From positions 682,001 to 746,000 of the forward strand of contig NZ_LVYD01000001.1 of NCBI RefSeq assembly GCF_002077945.1: a DNA stretch of 64,000 nt, in the 5' to 3' direction. The position numbers and the translations under genes were made by a program. The notes under the pieces were generated by a model. It worked only from the letters and a program-made list of their open reading frames with translations. It searched no databases and was not told where the DNA came from. Shown piece by piece: positions 16,704 to 25,549 of the stretch. Numbering within the stretch: position 1 is the stretch's first letter; the number at the start of each line of letters is the position of its first letter. The stretch comes from Niastella vici (GTDB lineage: Bacteria > Bacteroidota > Bacteroidia > Chitinophagales > Chitinophagaceae).

Positions 16704-19058
16704 ATGATCGATTATTTACAGGGATTAAACGCGCAACAGCGTGAGGCTGTTCTACATAAAGACGGTCCGTTAATGATTGTGGCCGGTGCCGGCAGTGGAA
16801 AAACGAAAGTACTTACAACACGTATTGCACACCTAATGGCCACCGGTGTGGATGCTTTTAACATTCTGGCGCTTACTTTTACCAATAAGGCCGCCAAGGA
16901 AATGAAAGAGCGTATTGAAAAGGTGCTTGGTAATAACGAAGCCAGGAATTTATACATCGGCACTTTCCATAGTGTGTTTGCCCGCATTTTACGTGGTGAA
17001 GCACATAACATTGGCTATCCCAACAATTTTACTATTTACGATACCGACGATACGAAGAGTGTGATAAAAACAGTGGTGAATGAGCTGAACCTCGATGATA
17101 AGCATTACAAACCTTCCGCTGTTTACAACCGTATTTCAAGTGCCAAGAACGCCTTGGTAGGCCCGGCAGAATATGCCAATGATTATGCTCTTCAGCAGGA
17201 AGATATGCGCGCTAACCGCCCGGCTATTGCCCAGATCTATGACGCGTATGTAAAGCGCTGTTTTAAAAATGGCGCCATGGACTTTGACGATCTGTTGTTG
17301 AAATTTTATGAGCTGCTGAAGAATGTGCCCGAATCGCTTAGCAAATACCAACGCAAATTCAAATATATTCTGGTTGATGAGTACCAGGATACCAACCCTG
17401 CGCAGTACGAAGTAATAAAGTTGTTGGGCGCCATGCACGAAAACGTGTGCGTGGTGGGTGATGATGCGCAGAGTATCTATAGTTTCCGTGGCGCTACCAT
17501 TGAAAACATTTTGCAGTTCCAGAAGGATTATGAAGATGCCAAGGTGGTGAAGCTGGAACAGAACTACCGCAGCTCCAAAAGCATTCTTGATGTAGCCAAT
17601 GAAGTGATCAAAAACAACAAGGGGCAAATTCCCAAGAACCTTTGGACAGATAAAGGCGAAGGTGAAAAATTAAAATTAGTACGGCTGAATACCGATAATG
17701 ATGAAGGCAAGTTTGTTGCCGATACCATTCAGGAACAAAAGCTGCGCAATCATTATAACAACCGCGATTTTGCGATCCTTTACCGTACCAATGCGCAAAG
17801 CCGGGCCTTTGAAGAAAGCCTGCGGCGGATGGGCATTCCCTATACCATGTTCGGTGGTATCAGCTTCTACCAACGCAAGGAGATCAAGGATTACGTTGCC
17901 TACCTGCGTATTATCGTTAACCCCCGCGATGAAGAAGCGTTAAAACGTATTATTAATTACCCGGTGCGGGGTATTGGCAAAACCACCATCGATAAACTGG
18001 TATTACTTGCTAACCAGCATAACATCTCCATGTGGGAAGTGCTGGAGCGTGCCCGCGAGGCGGGTTTTAAAGCAGGCACCCTGGAAGCGATCGAAAATTT
18101 TGTTACGATGATCAAAAGCTTTGCCAGCATGCTGCAGGTCAAGAACGCATACGATGTGGCCGTGCATGTGGGCAAGCAAACCAATTTTGTTAAAGAGTTA
18201 TTTAACGATAAAAGTACTGAAGGTGTTCAGCGGTATGAGAACGTGCAGGAATTGCTGAACAGTATAAAAGAATGGACGGAAAGCCCCGATACTGAGGAAG
18301 GTGAAGTGAATGACAAGGGACTGGGCGCCTACCTGCAACAGATCACCCTGCTTACTGATGCCGATGAAAAAGATCCCAATGCCGATACCGTGAAGTTAAT
18401 GTCGATTCACGCGGCCAAGGGGCTTGAGTTCGGCTGTGTATTTGCTGCGGGTTTGGAAGAAATGCTATTCCCCAACGCCCTTGCGATCAATAGCCGGGAA
18501 GAGCTGGAAGAAGAACGCCGCCTGTTTTATGTAGTAATTACAAGGGCCAAGGAACGTCTTTGGATCTCTTATGCCAACACCCGGTACCGTTTTGGTAACC
18601 TGGTACAAAATGAACCCAGCCGGTTCCTCGATGAACTGCCTGAAAAATACCTAGACAGAAGCTTTGCCGGTGGCGGTATGCGCAACCAGATAAATAATCG
18701 CAGCGCTTACGACAGAATGAATGGTGGTGGCTGGGGCGGTGGCTCAGCTGCACGGGAGGCCGAGAAGCGATATGGAGCGCCGCCATCGAAAAGGGCCGGT
18801 ACCACGCCTTCCACCCCTTCTTATATTCCGCCCAAGCCGCAACAAAAAGCAGTGGAGCATGTGCCTTCTGCCGATTTTGTGGCCAGTGATATTTCAAATT
18901 TACAGGTAGGTCAGCGGGTTGAACACCAGAAATTTGGTTTTGGCGAAGTAGTAAAAATGGAAGGAAGTGGGCACAACCCCATTGCCACCGTAAAGTTTGA
19001 ATTGAATGGTGAGAAAAAGATCATGCTTAACTATGCACGGCTCAGGATCATAAGTTAA
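16704..19058 (+). CDS. uvrD: UvrD/PcrA-type 3'-5' DNA helicase
   Basis: This 784-residue protein has the full superfamily 1A motif set: Walker A AGAGSGKT (27-34), DEYQDTNPAQY (motif II), VGDDAQSIYSFRGA (III), LEQNYRS (IV), LMSIHAAKGLEF (V) and ERRLFYVVITRAKERL (VI). The tail from about 725 contains a Tudor-like domain (VGQRVEHQKFGFGEVV) that in PcrA contacts RNA polymerase. It should act in nucleotide excision repair, mismatch repair and removal of stalled polymerase. Length fits the family. uvrD versus pcrA naming is arbitrary here. Confidence 0.96.
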   Translation: MIDYLQGLNAQQREAVLHKDGPLMIVAGAGSGKTKVLTTRIAHLMATGVDAFNILALTFTNKAAKEMKERIEKVLGNNEARNLYIGTFHSVFARILRGEAHNIGYPNNFTIYDTDDTKSVIKTVVNELNLDDKHYKPSAVYNRISSAKNALVGPAEYANDYALQQEDMRANRPAIAQIYDAYVKRCFKNGAMDFDDLLLKFYELLKNVPESLSKYQRKFKYILVDEYQDTNPAQYEVIKLLGAMHENVCVVGDDAQSIYSFRGATIENILQFQKDYEDAKVVKLEQNYRSSKSILDVANEVIKNNKGQIPKNLWTDKGEGEKLKLVRLNTDNDEGKFVADTIQEQKLRNHYNNRDFAILYRTNAQSRAFEESLRRMGIPYTMFGGISFYQRKEIKDYVAYLRIIVNPRDEEALKRIINYPVRGIGKTTIDKLVLLANQHNISMWEVLERAREAGFKAGTLEAIENFVTMIKSFASMLQVKNAYDVAVHVGKQTNFVKELFNDKSTEGVQRYENVQELLNSIKEWTESPDTEEGEVNDKGLGAYLQQITLLTDADEKDPNADTVKLMSIHAAKGLEFGCVFAAGLEEMLFPNALAINSREELEEERRLFYVVITRAKERLWISYANTRYRFGNLVQNEPSRFLDELPEKYLDRSFAGGGMRNQINNRSAYDRMNGGGWGGGSAAREAEKRYGAPPSKRAGTTPSTPSYIPPKPQQKAVEHVPSADFVASDISNLQVGQRVEHQKFGFGEVVKMEGSGHNPIATVKFELNGEKKIMLNYARLRIIS

Positions 19059-19095
19059 CAGGCGATTGAGTTGAAGCTTATTCGTAAAATATATG

Positions 19096-19127
19096 CTGTC
19101 TCCGGATTCCCGGGGGCAGTCTTTTTT
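19096..19127 (+). terminator. terminator after the helicase gene
   Basis: CTGTCTCCGG pairs with CCGGGGGCAG (two G-U pairs) around a four-base loop, followed by TCTTTTTT. Confidence 0.8.
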
Positions 19128-19130
19128 AGG

Positions 19131-19170
19131 GCCCTTCGACTCCGCTCAGGGCAAGCCCGCTCAGGACGAA
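19131..19170. repeat. REP-like intergenic repeat overlapping a gene end
   Basis: The sequence CCCTTCGACTCCGCTCAGGG followed by CAAGCCCGCTCAGGACGAA contains two copies of CCGCTCAGG and self-complementary CCCT..AGGG arms. Elements with this wording are dispersed in many bacterial genomes. Its last ten bases provide the stop codon and two final codons of the adjacent minus-strand response regulator. Confidence 0.6.
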
Positions 19171-19892
19171 AACACTTTCAATACACCATTCCGAAAAAGC
19201 TTTCCGATGGGAATGTCGGTTTTGTCAATTTCAACCAATTCGTTGGTGAATGATCTTATTTTGTTGATGGAAACGATGAATGAACGGTGTGTACGAACAA
19301 ATAATTTCCCGGGCAACATGGCTTCTACCGAGCTTATCGATTGCTTGGTAATAATAACTCCCTGCCTGGTAAACACCTTGATGTAATCTTTCATGCTTTC
19401 GATATACAGAATATCATCGAGCATCACTTTTACCATTTTGCGGTCGGCGCGGAAATAAACGAAGCTTTCATTTTTCTTTTCTTCCACCTCGCTGGCTATA
19501 ACCGGCTTTATTGCGGTGGCAGCTGCATGTAACGGGAAGGCTTTGTTAACTGCTTTTAAAAAGCGGTCGAACCGGATAGGTTTCATCAGGTAATCCACTA
19601 CATCGAGCTCATACCCTTCCAGCGCATATTCTGAAAAAGCAGTGGTGAAAATAACCCTGGGCGGATTTTTTAATGTTTTTATAAAGTCAGTACCGTTTAG
19701 TTGCGGCATCCGAATGTCGAGGAACAGCAGGTCGACCGGTTGCTGTTGCAATACCGTGAAGGCCTGAATGGCATTGGCGCATTCGCCCATCAGTTGCAGT
19801 GTGGGTATTTCCTGTACATACCGGCGAATGATTTCGCGGGCTGGTGGTTCATCATCTATAATGAGGCAACGTATAGTTTGGGCTTCACTCAT
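19161..19892 (-). CDS. LytTR family response regulator
   Basis: The 243-residue protein has an N-terminal receiver (about 9-125) with acidic pair DDE, phospho-acceptor Asp in LLFLDIRMP, conserved Thr and the Lys of MKPIRF. A C-terminal LytTR DNA-binding domain (about 145-240) has the motifs FVYFRADRKMVKV and FVRTHRSFIVSINKI. It is the partner of the upstream histidine kinase; the genes overlap by 8 bases, so they are translationally coupled. The final codons lie in a REP-like repeat (see 19131-19170). Target promoters would carry paired LytTR boxes, not identified here. Confidence 0.94.
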   Translation of the reverse strand: MSEAQTIRCLIIDDEPPAREIIRRYVQEIPTLQLMGECANAIQAFTVLQQQPVDLLFLDIRMPQLNGTDFIKTLKNPPRVIFTTAFSEYALEGYELDVVDYLMKPIRFDRFLKAVNKAFPLHAAATAIKPVIASEVEEKKNESFVYFRADRKMVKVMLDDILYIESMKDYIKVFTRQGVIITKQSISSVEAMLPGKLFVRTHRSFIVSINKIRSFTNELVEIDKTDIPIGKLFRNGVLKVFSS

Positions 19893-21051
19893 CGTATGCT
19901 AACTTAAATGCGGCGTTTTCTTTTTTGGTGAGGGACATGCTGTCGAGCTGTATCCACAGGTTTACAATAAAAACCTCTTCTTCATCGGTGATCGATAACT
20001 CGTGCCTGCCGGGGTATAATAGAGCCAGGCGTTTTCTTACATTTAAAATGCCTATGCCTTTATGATTGTTTTTGGCTACCTCACTGGCTTTTCCATTCAT
20101 CAGTTTTACATACATCCTGTTATTTTCCAGGGTAACCTGCAGGTTTAACCAGGGTTGTTCCAGCATATGGCTGGTGCCATGTTTAAAACAGTTTTCAACA
20201 AGCGGTAATAACAGCAAGGGCGCTATGGCCTGGTTGTTGGTATGAGCGGGCAGGTCTACATGAACGTCGAGCCGGTCGTCATAACGGATCTGTTCCAGCG
20301 AAATATAATCCTGGATCATTTTTAATTCTTTCATCAGGGGCACCTTGGGCTGGTTGCATTCATACAACATAAACCGCAACATGTCTGACAAACCCATTAC
20401 CAGTTGTGAAGCCACCGGGGCTGTATTTTGCGTATGAGAATAAATGTTATTCAATGTATTGAATAAAAAATGGGGGTGAACCTGGGCCTTCAGTAATTGC
20501 AACTGCGCCTCGGCATTTTCTTTTTGTAATTGCAGGTTGCGCTGCTCTTTTACGTACCAGTGTTTCATTAATTTAATGGAAGCTGCGATGCCACCGATGG
20601 TGATCGCGCCCCGCAAGCCTGCCATGAGCGATTTTTGGAACTGGTGAATTGCCCGCTCACGTAATGAGTAACCATGCTCGATATCGCCGAGAACCCAGTA
20701 TCGTATTTCAGGAATTATGGTAGCCGATAAAATGGTGGAGATACAGGCGGCCCCTAAAAAGCTGATCAACACCCAGCCGGCTGTTTGCCAGTATTTTTGT
20801 TTGAGCAGGTAGCGGGGAATTACAAAATACAGGAGGCCATACGCCAAAGAAATATGGGCAATCATATACACCAACGATTCAACCGTTGAATCAAGCAGCA
20901 CAAAAGGATAGCTAAATTTGCTGGAAAAGCCAATTGTAGAATACAAAACGCCCTGGCTCAGCCACCAGAATACCCAAAAGGCAAGGTGCCGCCTGATGCG
21001 GTGCCGGGGTTCATCTGAAAAGATAAAGGGGTATTGTGCGATGGCTTGCAT
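19885..21051 (-). CDS. LytS-type sensor histidine kinase (His_kinase family)
   Basis: The 388-residue protein has four membrane segments within about residues 22-165, a short coiled coil (RNLQLQKENAEAQLQLLKAQ) and the His_kinase domain with the phospho-acceptor motif VHPHFLFNTLNNI. A HATPase domain follows, with the N box LLLLPLVENCFKHG and a GIGILNVRKRL motif. It lacks a recognisable extracellular sensor, so it may sense a membrane-associated signal. It forms an operon with the LytTR regulator downstream, overlapping by 8 bases. Confidence 0.93.
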   Translation of the reverse strand: MQAIAQYPFIFSDEPRHRIRRHLAFWVFWWLSQGVLYSTIGFSSKFSYPFVLLDSTVESLVYMIAHISLAYGLLYFVIPRYLLKQKYWQTAGWVLISFLGAACISTILSATIIPEIRYWVLGDIEHGYSLRERAIHQFQKSLMAGLRGAITIGGIAASIKLMKHWYVKEQRNLQLQKENAEAQLQLLKAQVHPHFLFNTLNNIYSHTQNTAPVASQLVMGLSDMLRFMLYECNQPKVPLMKELKMIQDYISLEQIRYDDRLDVHVDLPAHTNNQAIAPLLLLPLVENCFKHGTSHMLEQPWLNLQVTLENNRMYVKLMNGKASEVAKNNHKGIGILNVRKRLALLYPGRHELSITDEEEVFIVNLWIQLDSMSLTKKENAAFKLAYDE

Positions 21052-21276
21052 AGGCTAAAATTACCAATCGTTTGGCGTTACAGGATGCCTTTGCGTGTTA
21101 ATATCGCTGTACATCAAATTTTCGTCGACGAAAGTGTTTGGGGAGGGATGAGCGGAAGCCAGCAGGAAATTTCGTGGTAAAAAACAGGCTCCTGAATGGG
21201 AAGAAGCAGGACGTAAAAAAAGGCGCCTAAAAAATCCGGGCCCTTCTTACTTCCTGCCTGGCATCAGGTGATGCTT

Positions 21277-21624
21277 CTACTTATTTCCCCTTAGGCTGTT
21301 TAACACCAACGATTCATTTTCCTTCAGCTGATGTTCTTTTTGCCAGGTAACCACAGCAGTCTCCAGCACCTGCTTCAACTGTATGCGGATTGTTTTTTTG
21401 GATGAATTGATACGCAACCCTTCTATTTTTTCTTTGTACACCAGCACCCCGTCATTGTTATAAAAATAAATGGTATTGACTTTTGGGGTATGGATATTAC
21501 TTTCAACCACCCACCATCCTTTTTCTGAGACCCATTCAGGGATAGCCCGGGGTTTGTGCTGAGCAAAGAGGGTGGCCTGTACCAGCAGGCACAGGAATAA
21601 TGTAATGAACAGTTGCTTTTTCAT
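21277..21624 (-). CDS. small exported protein of unknown function
   Basis: The 115-residue product starts with a clear signal peptide ending TLFAQ. The mature part (about 94 residues) is WVSEKGWWVVESNIHTPK, then a hairpin-like FYNNDGVLVYKEKI, then a basic helix-rich end. No known domain was recognised. It is transcribed alone, with a possible -7 element TAGCTTTA on the minus strand at 21658-21665. Probably periplasmic. Confidence 0.75.
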   Translation of the reverse strand: MKKQLFITLFLCLLVQATLFAQHKPRAIPEWVSEKGWWVVESNIHTPKVNTIYFYNNDGVLVYKEKIEGLRINSSKKTIRIQLKQVLETAVVTWQKEHQLKENESLVLNSLRGNK

Positions 21625-22002
21625 GACTATAGCTTTATTGTAAATGATTAAACACCGTAAAGCTATTTGATGTACTGGCCGGTCAATTTATAAAGTGGCC
21701 GTTATACTATAATAGTTAGTTAGAATGTAGCTAAACGTGGACTAAATGAAAATGGAAAGATGAAATGGTTTGGTCGACGAAGAACAACGGGGCTCGACAA
21801 AAACATGATGTAGCCCCAACACTTGGCATTCTGTTAAAATTACTCCCCTAAATCTACCGAATAGGTGAAATAACGGTTTTTAGATGATTTAAGTCATTGA
21901 ATTGTAACAGGTAATAGTTGATCCCTGTCAAAATAAATGGTATTTGGTATAAAGACCTGATACAGGATTGATTTAATGCCAAAACTTTACTACCTTATAT
22001 GA
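21625..22002. other. intergenic stretch, no gene seen
   Basis: A 378-base AT-rich region between divergent genes. It contains a hairpin with arms GGGGCT/AGCCCC (about 21789-21817) and no coding frame of interest. Confidence 0.5.
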
Positions 22003-22530
22003 ATGTACGAAAAACCCCCTCCCTTCGGCTCTTATTATGTTACCTTAAGTGTGTCTGGCTGGATAGATGTTTTCACCTGCCACACCTATTGTGAAATTTT
22101 AATTGACAACCTAAACTATTGTATTGACAACAAAAACCTGCATGTGTATGAATACGTGTTAATGCCCAGCTACATCACTATTATTGCCTCATCAAAGAAA
22201 AAACACATCTCTACCATTTTGAGGGAATTCAAGAACGGTACTGCCAAACAGGTGCTGAAATCAATTTCAGAAAACCCCGATGAAAAGCGAAAGGAATGGA
22301 TGATGCGGCTATTTTCTTATTACAGTAACCGGTATCAAAATGATGCGGAACATCACTTCTGGCAATTCGGTAATCACCCGGTTGTTTTAGACAGTTCTGA
22401 ATTGTTTGCCCGGCATGTAACCGAGGTAAAGCACTTACCCGTTACCACCCGGTTGGTCGATGAGCCCCATCATTACGTTTATAGCAGCGCCCATCCGCAA
22501 CAACGGGTTAAGCTGGCACCCTGGCAATAG
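22003..22530 (+). CDS. degenerate REP-associated tyrosine transposase-like protein
   Basis: The 175-residue protein is a paralogue of the gene at 22858: both share YCI(D/E)..K...Y.(Y/W)VLM and a C-terminal H-YVYSSA end. In the intact copy VLMTNHLHILA carries the HxH metal site of Y1/HUH transposases; here it reads VLMPSYITIIA, so both histidines are gone. The YIHENPI block is also replaced, by EVKHLPV. The frame is otherwise open and full length, with no stop or frameshift, so the protein may be made but should not cut DNA. It may be a decaying or repurposed copy. Confidence 0.7.
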   Translation: MYEKPPPFGSYYVTLSVSGWIDVFTCHTYCEILIDNLNYCIDNKNLHVYEYVLMPSYITIIASSKKKHISTILREFKNGTAKQVLKSISENPDEKRKEWMMRLFSYYSNRYQNDAEHHFWQFGNHPVVLDSSELFARHVTEVKHLPVTTRLVDEPHHYVYSSAHPQQRVKLAPWQ

Positions 22531-22857
22531 GTTCGTCCGAATTCCGTATACCTCTGTTAGCCAATTTTTAACACCGGCCGGTTAAAGGATACCAGCCGGG
22601 CGTACTTCTTTTATGCCTTGTCAGTCTGCCATTTTATCAGCTATATTGCGATATCGATAAAGCATTTTATAGTTTTTTCACATTAACATAAGGTCGTTTT
22701 ATACTCAACTTTTAGTATATTACACTCCCTTGTTCCTGCAATATTATTTCCAAGCCTGATTGTACGTAATTCCGCACCCGGGCCAATTCAACAGCACGGT
22801 TTTATTATTCACATGATATATGCATTTATTAATGATCATTGATAAAGCAATGCTCCT
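22531..22857. other. intergenic stretch between the transposase-like genes
   Basis: 327 bases with no gene. It carries a palindrome ACCGGCCGGT (22573-22582) flanked by TAA/TTA, a possible recognition element for the RAYT proteins on either side, although no further copies were found nearby. Confidence 0.4.
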
Positions 22858-23460
22858 ATGATTAATAAAAATAAAGACCAGGTTCAAAAACCACAGGATT
22901 GTTCTTACCTGACCTTTAATGTAGTAGATTGGATAGATGTGTTTATAAGACCTACTTATAAGCAGATCATTGTCGATGCGTTGAACTACTGCATTGAAAC
23001 AAAAAAATTCACCGTATATGCATGGGTCTTAATGACCAATCATTTGCATATACTGGCCAGGGCACAGGATGGTTCGGGGCTGGCCATGATCGAAAAAGAA
23101 TTTAAAAGATATACTACCACCAAGATACTGGAGGCTATTGATATTGAACCCGACCTTCGCCGGTCGTGGATGCTGAACCGGTTTGAGAATTGCAGCCTCA
23201 GCCTAAAAAAGATTGAGAAGTTTCAGCTATGGCAAAGCTGCACAAATCCCTCTTACATCGACTTCAAACAGGTATATAAACTACAGGAAAGAGTATTATA
23301 CATCCACGAAAATCCCATTCGCGATGGTATTGTAGATAAACCGGAACATTACATCTACAGTTCTGCTACCGATTATGCCGGAAAACCGGGGATGGTAAAA
23401 GTGAACGTAATAAATTTTGAAGCCCTTCGCATGTCATTATTAAAGAACGGGTCGGCCTGA
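22858..23460 (+). CDS. REP-associated tyrosine transposase (RAYT, Y1/HUH type)
   Basis: This 200-residue protein has the IS200/RAYT core: YAWVLMTNHLHILAR with the HxH metal ligands, followed by FKRYTTTKIL, and the C-terminal block YIHENPIRDGIVDKPEHYIYSSA typical of RAYTs. RAYTs are thought to mobilise or process REP hairpins and are usually vertically inherited, single-copy genes; here two sit in tandem and only this one keeps the active site. A candidate hairpin follows the stop codon (around 23480-23500). Confidence 0.85.
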   Translation: MINKNKDQVQKPQDCSYLTFNVVDWIDVFIRPTYKQIIVDALNYCIETKKFTVYAWVLMTNHLHILARAQDGSGLAMIEKEFKRYTTTKILEAIDIEPDLRRSWMLNRFENCSLSLKKIEKFQLWQSCTNPSYIDFKQVYKLQERVLYIHENPIRDGIVDKPEHYIYSSATDYAGKPGMVKVNVINFEALRMSLLKNGSA

Positions 23461-23585
23461 ACCGGAGGTCCTTCGGCCGCCGCAGCTGAAAGCTGGGCGC
23501 CTGCGTCAGATCTGCCAGTTGGGGGGAGCCGGAGCACACAGAAGTCTTAGGCCGGAAGCCAGCTTGCTGAATGGCCAGGCTGAGG

Positions 23586-23939
23586 CTATTTTAATATATC
23601 CTTCAGCGCCGCCACTGTTTTCTTCTCACTGCCAACAAAGATCTTGTCGTTCACAAAAACTACCGGTCTTTTTAAAAAAGTGTATTCATCCAGGATCAGC
23701 TGGCGATAATCCTTTTCGGTAAGGGGTTTGTCTTTAAGGCCCATTTCCTTGTATTTCATGGCCCGGCGGCTGAACAGCGATTCATAGCTGCCCGTCTTGC
23801 TTTTCATTTCATCGAGCTGGGCGGCGGTTATACTTTCGGTTTTAATATCCTGCATCTCAAAGCTTTTGTTATCGATTCCGGTCTCTTTTATTATGGCCTG
23901 GCAGGTTGTGCAATTGCCCAGATGATAGATTTTTTTCAT
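23586..23939 (-). CDS. ArsC/Spx family thioredoxin-fold protein
   Basis: From ATG 23939 the protein has 117 residues; an in-frame upstream start would add an implausible hydrophobic tail. It has the ArsC/Spx fold signature: a first strand and CxxC-type motif (GNCTTCQ, residues 8-14), an ESITAAQLDEM helix, LFSRRAMKYKE, and the cis-Pro strand RPVVFVND. Arsenate reductases keep an HCxx(S/T)R pattern with downstream Arg residues, while Spx proteins keep CxxC; this one resembles the uncharacterised ArsC-like group. No ars genes are near. Confidence 0.8.
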   Translation of the reverse strand: MKKIYHLGNCTTCQAIIKETGIDNKSFEMQDIKTESITAAQLDEMKSKTGSYESLFSRRAMKYKEMGLKDKPLTEKDYRQLILDEYTFLKRPVVFVNDKIFVGSEKKTVAALKDILK

Positions 23940-24216
23940 AAATGCGAAGATAGGAGCAGCAAATGAAAGGTTAAAAAAGCCTGCCGCCAAAAGGCCGGGA
24001 TTGACAAGTTTACAGCCTTGCCCTGTTTTTGGCAGGTATTTAAGCAGGAAATAATATCTCTGAACGTCAAAAATGAAAGCGGAAGGCTGGTTTCCCGGTA
24101 ACCTGTTTTCCCTGATGGCATTTTCACACTTTATTTATAGAAAACGGACATCGCAGGTGTAATTTTTTAGGTGTTTCGGCGACGAATTTGGTATCTTTTC
24201 GCTAAAACCAACCCAA

Positions 24217-24732
24217 TTGCAGGCAAAACTTAACCAGGATGAGTTTGTGGCATTGGTGCACCAACACCGCGCTATGTTGTATAAGGTGTGCAATCTGTAT
24301 TGCACATCCGACTACGATAAACAGGATCTATTCCAGGAGATCGTGATACAACTATGGGGCGCATATCCACGGTTCAGGGGTGATTCAAAATTCAGCACCT
24401 GGCTGTACCGTATTGCACTCAATACCGCCATTTCTGACCTGCGTAAACAAAAAAAGATCATTAAAAGCGTAGAACCCGAATTATTACCAACGGAGATCCA
24501 GGACATTCAATACAGTAATGAAAAAGAAGAACGGTTGCAGCAACTATATAAAGCTATTAACCATCTTACTGAAATAGAACGGGCTATAACAATGCTGTAC
24601 CTTGAAGACAAGAGTTACGAAGAAATGGAAGATATTTTGGGGATCAATCAGAATAACCTGCGCGTGAAAATGAACCGGATCAAAGAAAAATTACGTAAAC
24701 TCACAAAATCTGTAGAACATGGAGTTAGATAG
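24217..24732 (+). CDS. ECF-type RNA polymerase sigma factor
   Basis: The 171-residue protein probably starts at TTG 24217. Region sigma-2 spans about 22-90 (YDKQDLFQEIVIQLWGAY and FSTWLYRIALNTAISDLRK), and region sigma-4 about 108-160 (ITMLYLEDKSYEEMEDIL). It should direct RNA polymerase to a small regulon, often including its own operon. Its stop overlaps the start of the next membrane-protein gene by 14 bases, the arrangement expected for a sigma/anti-sigma pair. A -7-like TATCTTTT lies at 24192-24199. Confidence 0.92.
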   Translation: MQAKLNQDEFVALVHQHRAMLYKVCNLYCTSDYDKQDLFQEIVIQLWGAYPRFRGDSKFSTWLYRIALNTAISDLRKQKKIIKSVEPELLPTEIQDIQYSNEKEERLQQLYKAINHLTEIERAITMLYLEDKSYEEMEDILGINQNNLRVKMNRIKEKLRKLTKSVEHGVR

Positions 24733-25384
24733 CCTGAAAGATATTTGGAAAAATCTGGATGAAGAAGATCTTCAACCGGGCAGGGACGTGCCTATTTTGT
24801 CCATGTTGCAAAAACGGTCGCAAAGCACCATTGCAAGGCTGAAGCGCAACCTCAACCGCGAGCTGATTGCGGTGTTGATCATATATTCCCTTACCATATG
24901 GTATATTGTTACTTACCAGCGGCTATACAGCGAACTGGCTGTGTTGCTGGCACTGGTAGGGGGTGCTTTCCTCTTTTACTATTACCGTAAGAACAAGCTG
25001 CTGAAACAAATGCAATGTGTGGCCTGTGAAGTGCGGTCGAACCTGAAACAGCAGCTGGTTACGCTTGAAAAATACGTTCGCTTTTATTTTATCGCCGGCA
25101 CCGTGCTTACGCCCCTGGCGTATTTTGCAGCCGGCGTTATTATTTTATTCCACGAAGTAACTCCTTCACTCAGCGATCTGCCGGTTGAAGCCCAAACCTC
25201 GGTGTCGAATATGCCTATAGCCAGCACCGTCAGCAATCACCGGTTCTTTGTACTGTTTGTTTCCATTGGGGTAGTGCTAACAGTTGGCAGTTATTTCCTC
25301 AACCGCTGGCTTATAAATAAAATGTATGGGCAGCATATTGAAAAGCTGAAAGACCTGCTGTACCAAATGGAAGATGAGGGCTAG
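24719..25384 (+). CDS. membrane protein coupled to the ECF sigma factor, possible anti-sigma
   Basis: The 221-residue protein has a soluble N-terminus of about 50 residues (MELDSLKDIWKNLDEE), two closely spaced membrane segments (about 57-90), a cytoplasmic loop with CVAC, another segment near 125-145, and one near 180-200. The N-terminal start motif (LKDIWKN) is common in proteins next to Bacteroidota sigma factors. A zinc-binding anti-sigma domain is not evident. The 14-base overlap with the sigma gene implies translational coupling. The anti-sigma role is inferred from position only. Confidence 0.75.
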   Translation: MELDSLKDIWKNLDEEDLQPGRDVPILSMLQKRSQSTIARLKRNLNRELIAVLIIYSLTIWYIVTYQRLYSELAVLLALVGGAFLFYYYRKNKLLKQMQCVACEVRSNLKQQLVTLEKYVRFYFIAGTVLTPLAYFAAGVIILFHEVTPSLSDLPVEAQTSVSNMPIASTVSNHRFFVLFVSIGVVLTVGSYFLNRWLINKMYGQHIEKLKDLLYQMEDEG

Positions 25385-25417
25385 TCAGATAATTAGCAGA
25401 TAATATATAAATTTTAT

Positions 25418-25444
25418 ACCCTGACATCACAGTCAGGGTTTTTT
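25418..25444 (+). terminator. terminator after the sigma-factor operon
   Basis: A perfect ACCCTGAC/GTCAGGGT stem with a six-base loop is followed by TTTTTT. Confidence 0.9.
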
Positions 25445-25549
25445 GTAACCAAAAACTGATGCTTTTTTTACCTGGATTGCCGTTATGTTAGTTTAACAAA
25501 TCGTCGTACTTGATTTTTAAGTAATTTCAATCTCCTAAAACGATTCGTT

